Shown here in pieces: positions 33,580 through 40,742 of a stretch of DNA of 44,651 nt. The stretch lies in NCBI GenBank assembly GCA_003427395.1, contig BFEA01000338.1:1239974-1284624 (forward strand). Reading direction: 5' to 3'. The notes under the pieces are model-generated. The model was given only the letters and a program-made list of their open reading frames with translations, was not told the origin of the DNA and did not search any database. How positions within the stretch are numbered: position 1 is the first letter of the stretch; each line of letters begins with the position of its first letter. Position numbers and translations under genes: made by a program. Source of the stretch: Chara braunii. Lineage: Eukaryota > Streptophyta > Charophyceae > Charales > Characeae.

Positions 33580-36500
33580 GCTACCTACCGGGGCCTCGGT
33601 GGACTAGCCCTCCCTTACCTTCTCCCCTCTCTTCTTCACTCGCCCATCTTCCACTGCCGCAGCGTCGCTGCGGCGGGTCCACTTGTTGGACTAAGAGTTT
33701 TGTGCTCCCGGCTGTTTCTGGTGGATTTCCATTTGAAAGGTCAGCACCAAATCCACCCCCCTGATTTTACGGAATTCTTGGCACAGAATCCTGTCCATAC
33801 AAATCGCCAAAATCAGCACAGTCTATTTTCCCTCACTTCTCCTGGAAAGATCCCCGACAAATCTACGCGAATGATTTCTCGGGAATCTGTGGCCCGAAAT
33901 TCTGAATTGGGAAAAGCCTCCAAAATCAGCACACTCAGAATTTCCTTATTGCCTCCAATCCCCCGCGCACCCCCCCCAACCCCCCCCCACTCCAATAGCA
34001 CACAACCACAACTTCGACACTGAAGGAGAATGAGATGACGTACAATACCTTCACCACTGCTGAATATACAATAACTCGAAACTTGGAGTAGTCATGGAAC
34101 GTGAGTGGTGCTTCAATGAAATACGACACAGAATGCGTGAAGTAGTCTGGTGAGACATATCCAATTGTCAATGGCCTATCCCGATTCTTCTCATTATCCC
34201 ATGTCTTGTATTCTGGGTACAATCGCCTGAATCGCTTTCCCCATTCTCTGCAAACAGAAAAAAACACACAACACACCAACCCCTTTCTTCATGTTACAAA
34301 GGAAAAACAATGCCAGCACCATAAAACTTTGCAACTACATCCTGTCTCTTTCTCCATAAATTACATCCTTGCACCACTAAGCCCTAACCACAAGCAACGA
34401 TTTGTGATCTGCTTTTCTTTGGCAAAGACAGCAGCAGAAACAGACACGTGAATTTCTTTCCCCATTCTCTGCGTACAAAAAAATGCACACCACACCAACC
34501 TCTTTCTTCATGTCAAGCAGGAAAAATCAATGGCAAGTCGACAACCCATAGAACATTACGATTCAAGCTTACATCCCATCACTTTCTCAATAAATTACAT
34601 CCTTGCACCACTAAGCCCTAACTACATGCAACAATTTACAATCTACTTTTTTATCGGCAAAGACACAGCACACATCACTTGCCCCCAACCACCCCCACTG
34701 CGTACACACTGAAGTATTTCTCCCCCTCGTACGCATGCATAAAGGCCACACATCACAAGCAGAGCAACAATTTGCCATGCATTCCTGACTATGAATGTCA
34801 AGAGCATCGCAATTTCAGACCAATTGGTTGATGTTGATTGGAAAATACAACGCGATCCGAACTTCCTACCTGTGTGCATTGTAGAGGGCATCATCCAGTC
34901 CTTCGTGGATGTAGTTCATTGCTAGCAATCGGTTCTGCAAGAGACCACAAGACACATCTGAGTTCACAGAATAGAGTTCCCCCCTTGTTACCACAGTATG
35001 GATTGCGCAAGAGACTACAAGACGCACTTTTCAAAGACACACTGAAGTCCGGTCAAAAGTCCAAAGAATAGAGCACGCAAAAGAAAACCGAATCCGGAAA
35101 GAAATGATGGAGACAATAAAGCCAGCGACCCTCGAGAATCTTCAGACAGTAGAGTCCACGACAGGGAATGAAGTCACGACAAAGTCCATACACAATAATA
35201 GAGTCAACAATAGGCACCAGAGTCTACCTGAGGGTAAGGGCATCGAGAAGAAAGGCCACAAACGAAGTCTAGGGACATGTATAATCCCCTGGTGGAATCT
35301 AGGGAAATGTATAATCCCCAGATTTGTGGACAACCTTGAGAACAGGTCATTTTGAAGATTTGGAGCAACCAAATGGCTATGAACAAATCTGATAGGAACC
35401 TATAGTCATGTATTTCCAGGCATTCTGCCAAACCCAATGCTGGAATCTATCGTTCACCCTCCTACATCAAATCTGGAATTGTCTTTCAAAAAAGGGCAAA
35501 AGGGTCAAAAAGCCCACCTTGTCGATGTAGCTGTGAACTCTCCAGAGCCATTCATGTGATTTGCATTTCTATATGGAAATTTGTTCTTCACCCAACAGCA
35601 TTGACGAGAAGTGAATCGCACAGATTGAATGATACGAGGAGAAAGAGGAGGGGGGGGGGGGGGGGGGGGGGGGGGTCTATAGACCCACACCATGGCTTCA
35701 TCACATAGAAGACATAATTTTGTGTTCATCCTGTAAATAGAAAACACCTTTCTCCTAGTCAAGAGAAAAAGAGGGGACACACAAATCCACAGCCATTTCT
35801 TCCAAAGTACCGCTGCATTTCTGGCCCATAGTTTTCCAAGACAGGAAAGCAGGAAAGTCAGACTTTGGACATCAGCAGGTTCAGACACCCCTGTCCTCCC
35901 CTCATGACTGCTATCATACTGGGGCATTCCACCGTGCAAAAGAACAAACACATATCTGGAGAATCCTTAGAAGACTCCTGAGGCATCTCTGTCCCAATGC
36001 CTATGTAAATAGCTCACATCGATAACAATCCCACAAATGGTATGTAGGTGCTACAGTCTTCCCTTGAATGTTACGTAAAGTCATTAAACACCAAAGCGAG
36101 ACTAAAACTGGCACTAAGTGTCTGTAGCAACTGTATGTTCTATTGGGGGGAACACCGTTCAACACCGTTGATACTTCGGACCATTTCATCAAACGTTTAC
36201 ATTTGATCTTCACATTTCTCCCATGCAACAAAGGATGCATGCAGCATTTTGAAGGTTCTGAAAGAACAGACGTCAACACCGCCAATTCCAGTATACAAGT
36301 GAGATACGAACTTGTGATTATGCTAGACTTATCCAGAAAGAAGACTAGCATTCCCATAAATTTTCGTTCTGATAAACAGAAGCAGGGTTCAAGAATGCCC
36401 CTGTAGACTCTGTGGGAAGATTGGTGATTGCCCGTCCGAACTATTGAAGAAGTGTAAGCTTCGCTAACCAAACGTTATGAGTACTGACCACACTTAGGGA

Positions 36501-39500
36501 CTGATGGAGAGGCCACTGGGCCGTCAATTTGAGGTTTGGCAGTTAGCATCCCAAGGGACATGGAAAGAGAGAGGTCCTGAATGTATCACCTACATCCATG
36601 TAACCACCTCACGGAGTATATCTTGCGTCTAAAGCTTTCATTATATAATATCCGATTTTGAAACTGGGAAATTCCACTATCCTGCCTCGATCGTCACCAG
36701 AGAAAGAAGTAGGCTAGCCAAGCTATATACACATTGGATAGGAAGAGGATTCTCTAATAAGCCCCGCTTAATTGGAATCCAACAGTTTGGCCCTGCTACA
36801 AGAACATCATTGTGCTCATGCCTCAATGTGTCCATCAACCCTACAGATCAACTCAGGACCATGGCTCCCTAATTGAAACACTGAAGGACATTTCTGAATT
36901 CTCCCTTGGAGTAAGATTTGAGACACCCTTAGACTTAGTTTGCAATTTTGCAACTATCACATCACCCTGTCCCAATAGAATGCACCCAGCACAGACTTGC
37001 GCCACACCACCTTCGGATACGTTTTGCAGTTAAAGGTCCAAAGAATCCAAACGAAAAGAACTGACCCTAGACCACCACTACCTTTGTCAGGCAACGTCGA
37101 GAATTGAAGATGTAACATTCCAGGTTCTTTGGATGAACAATGCTATCGGACCACAGTGGCTGGTGATGCCCACCAAAAGGGAAAAACAAAATGCCGCGCT
37201 GGTGCTTTGGCAAAGGTTGGCGCGCTGTGCTTTTCCACCTCGGCAACCACAGGTAATCCGTAAAAGATGTTTCTGTTTCTGTAATTGTCACTCCTTGACT
37301 GTGTGCTAACTGTGTGCTAATACTACGGGTAGAAGAATAGGGAAAACCGCATGCATACTTGGATGCACACAAGCTCACACAGGTACAGACAGGGAAAGAG
37401 AGAGAGGACCACATTTCATCATCTGCCGACATTCACAAGCAGAGCAAAAGAAACTTACATAAAAAGGAAACCGGGGCAAGGTAAATACAGGCAAGGCATC
37501 ATGCCAATATATGCATTCTCATATAAAGCCGCAATCGAATATAAATTACAAGAATTGCTGCTTTAGACCATTTGGGAACGAAATGGGCAGGGCATTCCAT
37601 ATACCTGACCAGCATTGCGCGAATCAGGATCCAAAGAAAGGCACTGTTCATAAGCTTCAATTGCTCCAGGAATGTTTCCCCCATCTCTATGCAGAACCCC
37701 TGCAAATAAGATATGAACTGCTGCTTAGACCATTCGGGAAGGAAATGGGCTATAGGGCATTCCATATACCTGACCAGCATTGCGAGAATCAAGATCCAAC
37801 GAAAGACACTGTTCATAAGCTTCAATTGCTCCAGGAATGTTTCCTGCATCTCTGTGCAGAACCCCTGCAAATATAATATCGAAGAAAAATACCAAGCGTT
37901 ACACAGTCTAATCAATTCAAAGCAATCAGTGCTCGATTACTGGACGACACGCAACACTACTTATCATTCTTGATGTGACTCCAGTCAAATCTTTGTCAGG
38001 AGACCCCCCAAGACTTGGGCTTAAGTGTTCCGTGCACTGTGGTGTCATTGCACACTACTACCTCTCCCAGGCAAAATTTTCCAACGAAGTTGTCCACCAC
38101 GGGATTTTCGGATACAGCGTACTAACAGATTGAAATAGCTAGCAGCGCCAGGCAAAACTGACACAAAAACGCGACCATGGTGGTTCGTTTTCTGGCACGC
38201 AGTGGAAATCCATAACAGGAAAAAGAGGCTTGGAAATTGTGGCAGTTTAACCACGCCAGACCTGGCTGATCATGTGTAATCCTCAGGTATGCGCGTACCA
38301 ATACAAGCGCCCACATAAACAAAATGCACCATTTATTTGGATTGCGAAGACAGGTCAAGCACGCTGAGGGTGTCAAATACGGACCAGCAGAACCGTGCAG
38401 AGTGTTTTGAACTTACCCAAATTGTTGTATGCTTCTGCATAGGCTGGGTTTGCGAGAATGGCCGATCGGATCATTCCAAGCGCAAGATCCATCTTCCCCT
38501 GTTACGCACAACGCCAGAGCATGGACAAAGAGCTGTCAATCAAAGGCAAAGAGACATAATTAGCAGGCGTCTCAAAGTTCGATCCACAAAAACAAACCAT
38601 CCCAGAGGAACGAAGAAGGCCAGCCACATAGCCAATGCCAAGAATTGATATACGAAAGGGAACACTCCAGAAAATGCACACAAGGCAATCAAGATGTTTG
38701 AACACCTGGACTGCATAAGGAGTTAACATCACTAAAAACCATTTGCTGAACCAGAATCTCTTTGTCACAGTGCCAGTGATTACATCAGCAACTTCTGAAG
38801 GTCGCTCTCTCTTTTCGCAACGGATACTATTCTTACCGGGCATGAATTCTGAGGCATTAAAATTACCATGATGACATTCTTAACTAAGGTAGAAAACTTG
38901 AAATGCCGTCTTACGAACTGTATGGTCACTGTCAGGGAAAGTGAGCGATGGTGTACTGGCTGATGGCAATCCGAAATTTGACGACCCGCTACCCTTGGAG
39001 CCAGCTAAGCGTATCATAAACAATCCAGGTAATTAGTTGTGCATGCAGTGGAAAAGCCAGTGCTATCTCATGGAACACTTGGTTACTCTTGCAGTGACGG
39101 GATGCATGTATTCTGAGGGACCGCAACACTCTCCAGCTCTGTTTGTGAATAACCTGAGAGTTTGCAGGTAACTATGGACACAGAAAAAATTGCACCGTCC
39201 TCCGAAGCGGTGGTCAAGCTGATAGGAGACTCACATTTCGGGTAGCATTTCCATGTGTTCCCACGATTCATTCTTCGTGCTTGAATTGAACCACCACTTG
39301 ATCCGTACCTAAAGAATCCAGGCAATTAGTTGCATCCAGTGGAAAAGCCAGTGCTAACATTTGGTTACTCTTGCAATGATGGGATGAATGTATTCTGAGG
39401 GACCACAACAGTCTCCAGCTCTGTTTGTGAATAACCTGAGATTTTGCAGGTAACTATGAACAGAAGAATAATTGCGCTGTCCTCCGAAGCGGTGGTCAAG

Positions 39501-40694
39501 GAGACTCACATGCCGGTCGCATTTCCATGTGTTACGACAATTCATTCTCGGTGGTTGAATTGAACCACCACTCCATCCGTACCTACTTTGACAAATCAAA
39601 AGTTGCATTTTCCTAAGCCTAGAATCTACAGTGCCGCCGTGACGAAAAATAATTGAGCTACCCTTCCCCACCGCACTTCTACCAGGCCACTGTAGATTTT
39701 GGCCCGGTACTTGTGGACAAGAAAAATGAACAGTGCAGGGGCCGCTGTAGTGGTGGTTTAAAACACCAGTACATGGGCAACTGGGCCGCGGGCCTGACAC
39801 CTCGAATCCTAGAGGCACAGAACGCAAACGCGATGGCCGATCAAATTTATGAACGGCGGGCCCAGCGTTTGACTTTTCGGCCTCATTTCTTTGTGGCGAC
39901 AAGTTTCGGACTGCAATGCTGGGGCCGTGTACTTGTGGTTTAAAGCTACACTACACAATGTTGCTCAGGTCAGATCTATATGCTCACAGAAAACCTCATA
40001 CCTCAGTCTAATTGTACATAAAAAGGCACTTTTCAAGTCTAACACGTCTAAGCTGACTCTGTTACGTAGTGAAAAATGTATAACACATCTGCTTGCTTCT
40101 ATGACCCCATTTAGGAAGGGGCAGCCCAGATGCGCCAGTACGACATGATTGATGACTTCATCAAGGAAGGCGTGGCGCAATGTCTTCTCTGTATTTACAT
40201 TGATTACTCACATACTACCAGTACAAGCAGAGAACCAAAGTCCAATATGGACCAGTTACCATGTTGCCAATCACTAGAGAGGAACTCTTCCACTCACTCT
40301 GCCGATGTCCTCTCCAATTGCCTATTTGCTACATCCTCATGATCCGGGCAGCCCGTGATGCAGGGGCTTACGAATCCAGCCAACACAGGTGAACCCCCTG
40401 GCAAGGCTTCAGCAACGTGACAGGAAGTCCCAGCCAAAAAAGAACTCAAAAATACAAAACCCCAGGAAGAAACACATTCTCTGAAACAATTGTACAGACA
40501 ACTTTTGGCGAAGCACGAGCCCTAAATTCCTTACTCTCCCGGGATGCACGAAGGCAAACACTTATAGGAGAAAACAAAAAAAATGCAGAGAGGCCGTGTA
40601 GGTTGTCTTCTTCATTGCCCTTGCAGACTTGCATTAAAATTGGAACAATACAGAGAAAATTAGCACGGTTACTGCACAAGTATGATATGATATG

Positions 40695-40742
<48 letters not shown>

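Larger units (their letters stand above)
28989..34048 (-). other. SPY intron, 5.1 kb, repeats and an adapter join
   Basis: Contents from left to right: T-loop hairpin (29,893-29,953), 182-bp tandem repeat (29,998-30,360), GA-jointed modular array (30,555-31,800), single N at 31,957, (GAA)n at 32,272-32,394, LTR-like fragment (32,470-32,998), adapter (32,999-33,036) and the array again (33,228-33,607). No exon is seen. Because of the adapter, the true intron length is uncertain. Confidence 0.7.
37540..37870. repeat. 165-bp tandem duplication containing a complete SPY exon
   Basis: Both units contain TTAGACCATT.GGGAA.GAAATGGGC, GGCATTCCATATACCTGACC, the 95-bp exon and CCTGCAAATA. Units are offset by 165 bp. 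The intronic flanks differ by substitutions and a 4-bp indel, so the copies are clearly distinct loci and not a duplicated read. Confidence 0.93.
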
